From: Melitaea cinxia
Taxonomy: Eukaryota; Arthropoda; Insecta; Lepidoptera; Nymphalidae
Direction: 5' to 3'
Assembly: GCF_905220565.1 (NCBI RefSeq)
Contig: NC_059401.1
Location: 17,170,766 to 17,234,765 of the forward strand
Length of the DNA stretch: 64,000 nucleotides
Part shown: piece by piece, positions 35,416 to 46,149 of the stretch
Position numbering within the stretch: position 1 is the first letter of the stretch
Layout of the letters: the number at the start of each line of letters is the position of its first letter
The notes under the pieces: model-generated
Database searches by the model: none
Seen by the model: the letters and a program-made list of their open reading frames with translations, nothing else
Told to the model about the DNA's origin: nothing
Made by a program: the position numbers and the translations under genes

Positions 35416-35861
35416 CTTTAATGCATTTAAAAAGCCAGCAGTTGGATGGTTATCCCGCCATCGTGTGGCCTTTCAAGTTCCAAGGTGGTAGTGGAACTGT
35501 GTTATCCCTTAGTCGCCTCTTACGACACCCACAGGAAGAAACCGAGGACGGGCAGCAGCGTCTTCGGTGCGATAAAGTCAGCCCTGCGGTCACCAACCCA
35601 GCCCAGCGTGGTGACTAGGGGCAAAAAACCCATGAGTTCGCACCAAAATTTAGGCCCTTAGTTCCCGGCAGCCCCACTATTCCCGGATACGGCAGCGGCC
35701 GCGGTAACGGTGGGGTAGAGGGTGCTAAAAATCACCGGGGTACGGGAGGTTGCCATAAAATATACCTGGCTAAGACCGGGATGTCTGGTGCGAACTTGGG
35801 GAGGCCTATGTCCATCAGTGGACTGCGATAGGCTGAAGTGTAATCTTTAATGATCTATAGT
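35416..35861. mobile_element. Rearranged RTE-like LINE insertion with target-site duplication
   Basis: The 11-base 'aatctttaatg' flanks it on both sides (about 35412-35422 and 35842-35852), and unit 2 has the empty site near 16855. Its left half is the family's minus orientation. A GC-rich LINE segment near 35660-35790 and the normal 3' end ('ggcctatgtcca', 'gataggctgaag') lie in the plus orientation. An inverted 5' part joined to a normal 3' part fits twin priming. Confidence 0.6.
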
Positions 35862-36637
35862 ATACAAGTATAAATTACTATTTATACTAATATTATGCAG
35901 CTGAAAACTTTGTTTGTTTGTTTAAACTTGCTAATCTCTAGAACTACTAGTTCGAATGGATAAAAATATTTTTGTGTTGTACAGCATATTTACCGAAGAA
36001 GGCCTTAAGCTATATAATATTTAAGTACCTTTCTTTCTCAAATTAGCTCGGATGAAGGCGCAGGGCACAAATAGTATAATAATACAATTTCATGAAAGAG
36101 TAACAGGCAGTCCTCGTACTTACGGCATGTTAGGTTCTCGAAATAAATCGTGACGTAAATCGAAACGACGTAAGTCGAGGCATATTGTTTTATATGTTTA
36201 CATCTAAAACTAAAGGGTTAGGATCTACGTGGACTCTTAATTAAAAAAAGTGCATTTTTAACAAAGGATATACATACTTTATTATTGATCGTAATTCAGA
36301 TTGCTTGTATTATATGCTATTTCAAAATCAATCGGTATTAAAACTATTAACGTTTAATTTTGCTTTAAAATAAAAGACGACTCGTATGATAAGAATTTCG
36401 TGTATTGTCTGACCAAATAACAACGAATAATGAATGAAGAAATGATGAACGGTACAATTTTAAATATTTTGAACGAAGAAAAAAAGTCGTATGAAGTTAG
36501 GCAAGGTCCCCCCGCCCGTCGCCTTCTCATTGGCTGATAAGCGGCAACTTCATATCATTAGAAGCGCCACTACCCACTAGATGTCGCTTGAACATGGCCC
36601 CCGCCTTGGAAGTACCTACTTCCAAAGAAAAAGGGTC

Positions 36638-37880
36638 TCAGCATGATGTGGCCTCTTTGGTTGCGCCCTCGTCTACCGGCTGCAACGGCAGCGGGCAGAT
36701 TTTTGAGAAAGCTCGTTGAACGATGCCCGTTGATGTGCGAATATCTGCAACATGAGCAACACTATCCTTGCCTGGATAGGTGCGTAAAATCCTCCCCAAT
36801 CTCCACTTCAGAGGCGGGAGATTATCCTCTTTGATAAGCACCAGGGTGTCAATAGAGATGTCCCCTGCCATGTGTTTCCACTTGGTTCGGAGCTGGAGCT
36901 CCGACACAAATTCCGTCGACCATCGCTTCCAGAAGTGTTCCCGCATTTGCCCTTTCGTAGCGAGTGAGACAGCTGGTGTTCCAAGCAGTGAGATTGCTGG
37001 CAGGCGCGATTAGCGGTCGTCCAATTAGGAAATGAGCTGGGGTGAGAGGAGAAAAATCTTTGGGGTCAGAAGACATAGGAGTTAGGGGACGGGAATTTAA
37101 GACAGCCGCGATTTGTGTTAACACAGTACTGAGTTCCTCGTATGTTAAATTCGCGTTACCGATTACACATTTCAAATGAAGCTTACATGATTTTATCCCT
37201 GCCTTCCATAAACCACCAAAATCAGGAGCGTAAGGCGAGATAAACCTGAAGCTTATGCCAATATCAGCTGCAAAATCGCATATTTTATTAACGTTTTTAT
37301 TAAGTTTATGTAAAAACTCCTTTTCAGCACCAACGAAATTTTTTCCGTTATCAGAAAATATATCTGCTGGCTTACCATGACGAGAAATAAAACGTTTAAG
37401 TGCTAGAATATAATCTTGTGTGGAGAGGCCACTGACTAATTCTAAATGTATAGCTCGAGTACTAAAACATACAAATAAACAAATATATAACCTTTAACAA
37501 TCTTGGCTCCCCTCCCTTTACGATTTAACAAATGAACTGGTCCAGCGTAGTCCACGCCACAACGGATAAACGAAAACCCGACTTCTAAACGTTCAGAGGG
37601 CAGATTACCCATGATGGGATTCAAAGTCTTACCTTTCATTCGCGTACACGTGACACAATTGTGAACTGACTTTCTAGCTCAGTTCCTAGCACCAAGTGTC
37701 CGCCACCTTTCCCGTAAAGAAGACAGTAGCAACTGAGGGCCACCATGTAACAAACGTTTATGTTCACTTTCAAACAACAACACTGTGAGTCGATGTTTAC
37801 TACACAATAAGATAGGATGTTTCTTATCGAAACTAAAACTAGTCGAATTAGAAAGCCTACTACCAACACGTATTAATTTG
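36638..37880 (-). pseudogene. BEL/Pao integrase fragments
   Basis: Broken minus-strand frames. They are the zinc-domain region (37679-37891), 'FSFIRCGVDYAGPV' with the first catalytic Asp (37442-37639), 'VLNSRPLTPMSSDP' and 'FSPLTPAHFLIGRPL' (36849-37175), and the C-terminal 'WRLGRILRTYPGKD' block (36638-36946). Frameshifts separate them. Confidence 0.72.
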
Positions 37881-37899
37881 TTATTGTCCATAAATACAT

Positions 37900-38737
37900 T
37901 TAAACTCGCGATTTTATTAATTTTTTTTTGTCTACAACCTGTTTTAGCGGAAGATCATTAAATAAACAGCGATAAACGTCCGGAAACGATTGCAACTGAG
38001 CGATACGCGCTAAAGTTAACTCTGATGCATTTAATTCCTGCACAGACAAATGTAAACTATCGTTATGCGGCTCACCACTACTACGACGTCTACGCGTGTT
38101 ATTAATGAAACGCAATACATACGCACCGACGCGCTTCAACTTATTATAGGACGAGAACCTATTGAAATCGATAAAACTATTATTACAAGGCTCTGTACAT
38201 GTTAATACAATAGGTTTCGGTCGTAATTCCGGTAAATTATCGCAAGTTTGTAATAAATTTTCAGATTTAAACTTAAAATTGTGTTCTCGGAAACAACTAG
38301 GTCCGTGCCACCATATGTTTGACCTTGTGAGCAGTTCAAAGTTAAGACCCCTAGTCACTAGATCAGCTGGGTTATCCTTACCTTTTATATGTAACCACAT
38401 TGAGTCACCGGTTAACTCGTTTAATTCTGTGACTCTGTTTTGAACAAATGTTTTTAAAGAGTGCGGAGACATCCGTATCCAACCCATCACTACAGTGGAA
38501 TCTGTCCAAAAATAAACGTTATCGAATTTTAAGCGCAATGAATTAATTATCTTTTTATAAAGTTTCGCACCTAATAATGCCCCACATAATTCCAATCGTG
38601 GGATGCTAATCGTTTTTAATGGAGCGACCTTACTTTTAGCACATAACAAATTTACCGCCACGTCAGAGTCGCAATCATCATAGGTACGTATATATGCACA
38701 GGCACCGTAAGCATCCTGAGACGCATCCGTAAATATG
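37900..38737 (-). pseudogene. BEL/Pao pol fragment: RNase H and following region
   Basis: The minus-strand frame 37900-38661, open upstream towards 38737, encodes the Pao-type RNase H. It has 'FTDAS' near the 5' breakpoint, 'ISIPRLELCGALLGAKL', 'VYFWTDSTVVMGWI', 'VQNRVTEL', and 'KGKDNPADLVTRG' before the integrase. Catalytic-type acidic residues are present, but RT upstream is missing and the frame is broken downstream. Confidence 0.75.
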
Positions 38738-38835
38738 CGCCACTACCCACTAGATGTCGCTTGAACAATTATCAAAAGTAAGTTGTAACAATAATTTTAT
38801 ATGTAGCTACTATTTTGAAAATAATATATAAACTG

Positions 38836-38837
<2 letters not shown>

Positions 38838-38872
<35 letters not shown>

Positions 38873-39222
38873 TTCAGCCTATTGCTGTCAACTGTTGGAC
38901 ATAGGCCTCCACAAGCTCGCGCCAAAAATGGCGTGAGCTCATGTGTGTTGCCCATAGTCACCACGCTAGGCAGGGGGGTTGGTGACCACAGCGCTGGCTT
39001 CGTCGTACCGAAGACGCTGCTGCTTGTCTGCAAGTCAGCCTGTATATTTCAAAGCCAGTGGTTCCATGGTTATCCCGCCATCGGTCATCTTTATACGTTC
39101 CAAGGTGGTAGTGGAACTGCGCTATCCTTTAGTCGCCTTACGACACCCTCGGGAATAGATGGGGTGGCTATATTCTTTAATGCCCTAGCTACACAGCATA
39201 ATGCCGTAGCCACACAGCATAT
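38838..39222 (-). repeat. RTE/SINE-type repeat upstream of ILP copy 4
   Basis: Same position relative to the ILP gene as 7856 and 18470, with a long ATC run at the left edge. Confidence 0.65.
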
Positions 39223-39948
39223 ATAAACTGTGTGTTAGTACAAAATTAGTTATATCTTGCATGAAAATTTCAATTTAATGTAAAATAAAATCAGCGTCTA
39301 AAATTATCCGTAGAAATTTTCAAATTACGTTTGTGAAATTTATAGGTAATAGCCACATTACAAATAGTTTTGATAGAATTAATATTAGTTTTGTAATTTT
39401 ATATGTATATTTACTTACGAATTAAAATATTAATTTAAATATTAATTTCTAAAATGCCGTTTGCTTTGGTGTAGTGGTGCGTGCTTCTGTTGACCTTCTG
39501 TCGAGCTACTGGGAAGGGTCAAAGCTTGGGTCGAGAAAGCGTTTGCAATGCGCCTAGTATTGCAGATGACCATCAGCTACGGGATCTACTTACTATCAGT
39601 CGATTTGTACGTTTGTCAGCCACCCTTGGGTGTAAAAAAGGCGCTCAATTGCTGGTTTGCTGATAATTTCCCCAAACGCGTAAATAAACATTGCTATTTC
39701 GTGTCTTTGATTTGAACGTGGACTACCCGCGCTTTTCGATGCTTGTTGACCACCATGGGAGACCATCAAGTAAAAATATAGAAAAAGAAATAAATATTTG
39801 CACAAATAACACGAGCAAATATCAAAACCGCGATCAAAACAGTGGTATATTCTAATTTCTCCGTATATACTCGTATATGTAAGTAGTATATTGATGGAAA
39901 ATCGCTCGCTTATGTAGTGTGATATGTGTTTTTAAATTTACAGTTTCC

Positions 39949-40417
39949 TATATAAACTAAATCATGACAATACTACCACATATCTCATTTTGATCCTGTT
40001 AAGATCTTTAGTAAGTATTAAAACTTTTTTAACATTTTTTTTTATTTTAGATATATTTACATGTAAGTTAAAATAAATAGCGCAAACTAGTTTTTTATAT
40101 AACTTTATATTTTAAAAAGATATTTTGAAGTTATCAAAATAAACATTGACGCAACCGTCATAGCACTGGTTTGTAGCTGTTGCGCTGACGGTTGCGGGTT
40201 CGATCTCTACACATGACAAATATTTGTATTGGCCATATAGATGCTTGCCGTGGTCTGGGGGTAATAAGGTAGGAGGTATTTACAATAACCCGCAACCGCC
40301 AGCGCAACAGCCACAAACCAGTGCTGTGACCGTTGCGCCAACGGGTCGTTACAAAGTTCCGTTTTAGAACTCAAAGTTTTTAAAATCGCTTTTTAACGAT
40401 AGCCTGATCTTTTGCAG
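39949..40417 (+). promoter_or_regulatory. Core promoter, non-coding exon and 5'UTR intron of ILP copy 4
   Basis: TATATAAA at 39949-39956, donor after 40010 (GTAAGTAT), acceptor TCTTTTGCAG ending at 40417, ATG at 40428. The layout and the SINE inverted repeat in the 407-bp intron are nearly identical to copy 2, which agrees with these two being close relatives. Confidence 0.6.
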
Positions 40418-40427
40418 ACTCATCAAG

Positions 40428-43400
40428 ATGTTTTCCGTCGCGCTAATCATCCTAGTATCGATATGCGCAGTTCAAAGTGATGGTATATATGGTGACGTTA
40501 ATGCAGTAATACCAGAAGAAAGGCAGTATATACAAGACCTCATCGATTTGCCGAAACCACTTGATGGAAACATGTTGATTCAAAGATGCGGCAAACCGCT
40601 CGCTGTCACTCTCAACTTTTTATGCCCTCCACTTCGAAGGTCCCCGGGCAAGGGCAAAAAATGGGGCAAGAGTAAGTAGCAAGATTCAAAATACGTAAAT
40701 GTCAGTAAAAACTATATAATATTATGGAATGATTTTTTTAAGGGAAAGAAAAAAAAATCAAAGATGTCACAACTTAGACTAGCTAGTCAAAGTATTAACT
40801 GTTTGATAGCTTTTAAAAGTCATAGCCAGCATTGATTATTTGGTTCTGTATAGGTAAAATAGCACAAACAATGATGGTGCTATTTAAGGCAACGGCAGAG
40901 GCTTATTACCTTATGGAAAAACAATTGTATGCGTATGTAAAACAAAAAAAACTGTGTTTGATCCAGTGTTAAATGCCGGAACCGATGATGGCGGTTTTTG
41001 AGAATATAACCACTCTATAGAAAAAGAACGTGTTTCTTACAGTATAGTACACAGTTCAGCATATTGCAGTCCACTGCTGGATATAGAGCCTATCCGAGTT
41101 CGCGCCGAACATCCTAGTTTTCCGAAATTCTCATCCAGCCTACAGCGGCAATCTTATGTAGATCGTCGGTTGATCGGCCATCGGTTCTGCGTTACAGGTG
41201 ACCAGCCTACTGCCATATCAACTTGCTAATTCTGTGGGCTATGATGTTTACTTTCGTTCTCTCGCGAATAGTCTCATTTCTAATTTTATCTTTGAGAGAT
41301 ATTCCAAGCAAAGCCCGTTCCGTTGCACGCTGAGCCACTTTAAACTTATGAACCAGTCCCTTCGTCAATGTCCATGTTTCGGATCCGTATGTTAACACAG
41401 GCACGACGCATTGCTAGAAGATTTTTGTATTCAAGTATTGCAAATGCCACCCAGCCCAACACAATCCTCCTATCGGATCTAATTGGATGGTATGGCCTAG
41501 GTAAATACAATCCTGAAGAACTTCAAGATGGGTACCATCGACCGATACCGGTCTCGGTATGACTTGGTTGTTAAACATAACTTTCGTTTTGTCAAAGTTC
41601 ATACCGAGACCGACTCATCGAAAGGACTCGTTTAGGCCGGCTAGCATTTGGCTTAGCTCATCCAACGTGTCCGCAAAAATGAAGATATCATCGGCGAAAC
41701 GACGGTGAGAGATGTATTTGCAGTTGAAGTTGATGCCTCGTTGCCCCCAAACCAAGATATTAAAACACCCTCCAGCGCAGTGGTTACAGTTTCAGTGATA
41801 TTATTATTATAGGTCTTGTTTTCTGGTCTTGGATATGAACGGTCATCGTCGCCGTGCCATATATACATTCTCAGTACCTCGATATATTGCCAGTCGACAT
41901 GAAATCTCTGCAGAGAGTCCTTAGTCTCGACAGAGTCGAAGGCTTTCTCGTAGTCCCAAAATGCCATACACAGCGGCTGATTATGTTCTTCTTTCTTTTG
42001 AATAATCTGCCGAACTGTATGGATGTGGTCTACGGTGCTGTAGTCAATTGAAACCCAGCCTGTTCCGGTAGTTGGATTTCATCGAGTCTTCTGGTGAGAC
42101 GATTACGTCGTAACAATCCTCAAAAACAGCTTATAGACGTGGCTCATTAGTGATATTTGTCTGTAATTCTTTAACAGAGACCTATCGCCTCTCTTAAACA
42201 ACAGCACCACCACACTCCTGGAGCACGCCTCTGGTGTGGTACCTCGGTTGATGACGGCGTTAAAGAGTCTTGCCAAGGCCTTTAGGGATGTTCGCGCTGC
42301 GGCTTGAAGGAGCTCAGTCGTAACTCCGTCATTCCCCCGGGCCCTTCTATTTGTAAGCTGTCCTAGCGCTACACTAATCTCATCCACTTCGATGTCCTGG
42401 GTGTTCTCCTAATAATGGCGCAACAATGGTGCACGTGGATCTTCGGTGTCGCAAGTCTCAGGTTTGTATGCGCTCGACGAGCACAGCAGACCATAAAATT
42501 TCTCGACCTCTGCTCGAATCTGAGGGCGAGAGCAATCGGTTATGCCATTTGATGTTGTTCCCAGTAGTCTTTGGAAAATTTTGGACCCCTATTTTGTTCA
42601 ACAAGAGTAGTGAGCAACTAGCGCCTCCGCCGCATCAGATCCAAAGTTTCGGGAAAAAAGTTGGGACTGCGTCGTTGACTTCGTCGGCGGAAAGTGTCTG
42701 CAACCCAGTGTACACACCGTCTTCACCACATTGTCGGTCATCTCGTCCACGTCGCTAGTAGTTTCCAGCGAATCGAATTGGTTTTGGAGCTCCAGTTGAA
42801 ACTGCTTGGAGCCACATAGGTCGGAGAGTAGATTTCATCAAGCGGGCCCGCTCTTTTTGGTGTCATATATTCAGAGTTCCCCGTAATAGTGATTAATTAT
42901 ATTTTATAATTTTAAAATTATTTTTTATTTTTGTTTTTATCCGAAACGTCACATGTGTAATATATTATTTAACCAAATAAAAACTTTACAGTTCTAGGAA
43001 AAGGAGCAAAAATATTAGCCCCAATAGCCGTAGGTGGTATAGCAGGTGCCATTATTGGAAATAAAGAAACCACAGAAGCACCTCAATCGTGTGAGTAATA
43101 CGAATAGTCATTTTAAATGAATTAACTCGCTTTAATCTACAAATATAGTACAATGAATATTATTAAGAATAAGTCATCAAAAATCACTGAAATTTCAATT
43201 TGGACATTATAGGATTCAAAATTAAATGCTTATCGTGTAAGCACCAGCTTTCGAATAAAATAAGAATCATCAAAATCGGTTTTGTACATTCAGTAAAAAG
43301 TTATGCAGAAACACATAAATATAGTGAAAGCCTCCTACTCTTTTTTAAGTGGGTAAAAAATTTAAACATCTATAACCAAAACAAAAAACTAAAATTTAAG

Positions 43401-43544
43401 TTTTAATCGTATGATAATATAAACACATATTTATTAAATAATATTGATTTATTTTCAGCAAGGAAAAAGCGACAGCTCTTGACAGACGAATGTTGCGATA
43501 AAGCTTGTACTTTGGATACGCTTATGCAATATTGTCCAAGTTAA
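40428..43544 (+). CDS. Insulin-like peptide gene, tandem copy 4 (three coding exons)
   Basis: Coding exons 40428-40671, 42992-43090 and 43459-43544 give 142 residues with phase-1 GT-AG introns. The exon 1 protein is identical to copy 2, including the Lys/Trp-rich start of the C-peptide after Arg70-Arg71. Exon 2 is of the copy 2/3 type but has several substitutions (Gly-Lys-Gly-Ala-Lys start, Ala-Val-Gly-Gly in the middle, Glu-Thr-Thr near the end). RKKR (116-119) precedes an A chain identical to copy 2, with Cys126, 127, 131 and 140. Intron 1 (2320 bp) carries the antisense RTE-like remnant, but about 700 bp present in unit 2 (around 11935-12645) is missing just upstream of exon 2. It is the last copy in the window; no fifth A- or B-chain exon was seen downstream. 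Confidence 0.88.
41050..42890 (-). mobile_element. RTE-like LINE remnant in intron 1 of ILP copy 4
   Basis: Same element and extent as in copy 2, with independent frameshifts. Recognisable pieces are 42103-42387 (RT start), 41653-41967 ('DYEKAFDSVETKDSLQRF') and 41207-41404 ('YGSETWTLTKGLVHKF'). A deletion of host intron sequence abuts its upstream end near 42890. Confidence 0.72.
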
Positions 43545-43699
43545 TACACGCAAAGATTAAAATAAATATATGCACAACAATAAACATGATTCAAACTTGA
43601 GGTTTTTTAATTTTTCAAATTTAATTACCAAAGATTGCTTTTTAATTTGCGATAGATACGTATGTAGCGAACTGATTTTTAATAATACTACACTGTCAT

Positions 43700-44035
43700 G
43701 CTAATTCTGAAACTATTCAAAACATAACTTATGAATGTCGAACACTTGCACAAACAGATTACAAATATCGAAATGATCAGACAGCTTCAATTACATATCA
43801 ACAATTTGCACACAAATACAAATTCATCCAAGAACGGGATCCTTATTATAAGTATAAACCAAACCAAACATTAGAAAGCATCGACTGCAAACAATACTGG
43901 GACAGAACTATCCTAACAGTTAAAACCATACGAGTACACTACGAAGGGCCTGATATTACACTACACGATAAAACAAGGAAAATCAATTACCTTTTGATAT
44001 TGGTGTCCCTAACATCTACAATAACCAATCAATAA
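43700..44035 (+). pseudogene. Degenerate LINE nuclease-end fragment downstream of ILP copy 4
   Basis: Homologous to 13430-13740 and 24550-24920. Similarity between units continues only to about 44310, so this is close to the right-hand edge of the duplicated array. Confidence 0.5.
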
Positions 44036-44309
44036 TTTATGAAAACTAACCATATAAAGAGACTTAGCCACAGAACTAAAGTCCGGTTACAACCACAGGA
44101 ATACGACCCTGCTAGAAAACAGTATTATTGAGCTGTGATCTTCTGTAAGTTCGAGATACTATCACAGTCAGGCTGCTACAGATTTTACTTAGGTGCATCG
44201 TGCATCTCTCCGATGTTTCAGCTAACTGATAGTGACCTCCACTCCCCTTCGATATTTTTATTTTCACACAAGTTATCGGTTATTTTATAACCCAATTCAT
44301 TAAAAAGCA

Positions 44310-45587
44310 CTCATCACCATTTAAAAAAAATGAAACTCTTATAAGATTTGATGTTATTAACAAATAAAATAGTAATTTCTATACTTTAAAACCCAGAAGC
44401 ATATGCCTACTCTCCCGTTCTACCTCTTAACTGAGGGTGCTTACTAACATTTTTTTATAACTGACGTTCGCTTGGTCTCTTCAATCTGTATATAGCAATT
44501 GACTGGTAGACAAACGCCTCCCAAAGCTGGTGCCAAACTTTTCAGTAGTCTGCAATCCTCATTCAGCCTCCGTCGGCGATCTTACATAGACCGTTGGTCA
44601 AGCGAGAAAGGCGTTCCAAACTGCATTTGCTAACACATGGTCTCAACTCCAGGACACGTTTACTGCAGCCCCGCCCTGCAACATATGTCAGCAGCCCACT
44701 GTTACTTTTTCTTTGCTGATCAATGACGTCTCGTAATTTGAACAGTATAGTCCTAGCAGTTTTTGTTATTTTTCTTTACTGAATTACCAAGAAAAAACAT
44801 AATTTTCTCATTTTTTACATGTAAATAAGCTGAAAAAAATACTATGCATATTTCACGTCGTATAACATTTTTAGTGATTTTGTTTTGCGAATGAGATCCA
44901 GATATCACAGCAGAGAACACGTCAGGGGAATAGGAAACATTAACGCAGTAAATTGGTATGTTTAAAAAGCCACCGTGCTTAAATACACGCGAGGGAGCCG
45001 TACGTCTGTTAACTTTTTTATATAAAAGCGAAATTTAGGGGGACTTGGGAGTTCTTGCGTGATGTTAGTAGTGGAATAATTATGTGGAGATTTGTACGAA
45101 AATGTTTAGTTGTTAGTTTTAATGCGGAAAGTATTTTTCTTATCAAAATTAGTAACACTGTTTGTAGGAAGGTGTTTTTTAGGTTTTTGCATAGGTACAT
45201 GAACTGATCTGAGGTGAACTAGGCAGTAAAATGTTCTATAGCTTGGCAGAGGTCTCTCCTCCATACAGGCTTGGCAGCCATGGCTGTTTGCAGATTATTT
45301 TCCTACTCGATATACTAGATACTTCGATACAGGAAACTAAAAATTTTGCCACAACAATGGCAAGCGAGATTTACTTTTATTTTGTAAAAAAAAAAAAAAA
45401 AATCCGTTATGCAAAATGTTACGCGCGCGTGTTACGTTTTATTTACTTTGGAAAATTTTAAAAAGATGATCTTAAAAATATTATTGTTCGTACAATAACA
45501 TACACAGGAAAGATACAGAAAATCTTTAAAAAAAGACAATTTTATTCGAAAAAGGAAATTTGGTTTAATATACTAATAAATAACGAC
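44310..45587. other. Non-duplicated spacer, no gene recognised
   Basis: The similarity to units 2 and 3 ends here. Short ORFs (for example 45231-45461) have no recognisable domain. A faint relative of the (GAT)n-tailed LINE family is visible near 44490-44720. Nothing else supported. Confidence 0.5.
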
Positions 45588-45815
45588 CGCCGTTGGGGCA
45601 GTTTGTACGAGTAGTGGCCCTGCTTTCTGTTCTGCGGGTTGCGGGTTCGATTCCGCCTGAGTTTGGTCTAATATAATATTTGTATTTATATTATTTCTAT
45701 GTATGTTTGACAAAAAAAAAAAATAGTTATGACAGTCGGCTGTTACCTGTAATACAAGCATTAAGTTGCTTACCATAGGAACAGACAACCATGTGTGCAT
45801 GTTATATGATATTTA
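45588..45815 (+). repeat. tRNA-derived SINE
   Basis: tRNA-like head with box B 'gcgggttcgattccg' near 45648, body 'acagtcggctgttacctgta', same family as 2153 and 12050. Confidence 0.6.
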
Positions 45816-45878
45816 TTTATTTAATAATAAAAAGCCTTGATAATTTAGTATGAAGACTGTACAATATCCTGATATAGG

Positions 45879-45915
45879 TAGGTTAGGTTAGGTTAGGTTA
45901 TAGGTAGGTTAGGTA
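45879..45915 (+). repeat. Short interstitial TTAGG telomere-like run
   Basis: Four consecutive TAGGT units plus two imperfect ones. TTAGG is the standard insect telomere repeat; this is a very short internal occurrence. Confidence 0.6.
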
Positions 45916-46149
45916 TATATTTAGTAATTGTTTATCGCTGTAATCACATAAAATATTCATATTGTAGATTTAGCAAAATAAATTAATTACTTCCTACCAT
46001 TACGTTAATGAAATTACGAAAAATTAAATACGGTTTCAATTTAGTAACATTCGATGGATTTAAAATGTTATGAAAAAAAAATTGTAATATAATCTTAAAA
46101 TATTGGTAATTTTTTTATAATTTTAGTCTTCATGCATGTCTCAAAATTA

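Larger units (their letters stand above)
36286..38767 (-). mobile_element. BEL/Pao LTR element, internally deleted, minus strand
   Basis: Flanked by ATTAT on both sides (36281-36285 and 38768-38772); unit 3's counterpart near 17300 reads through as a single site. The 3' LTR is 36286-36594 (309 bp, TGTTCAAGCG to ...CGATCA), preceded by a purine tract (GGCGGGGGCCA). The 5' LTR keeps only its first 31 bp (38737-38767) and is joined directly to pol. Protease, gag and most of RT are therefore deleted, leaving RNase H and integrase pieces. Confidence 0.8.

Noticed and set aside
5004..43544. Relaxin-type identity for the ILP family
   Set aside because: The B chain lacks the Arg-x3-Arg-x2-Ile/Val relaxin receptor motif; the cysteine spacing fits insulin-like peptides in general.
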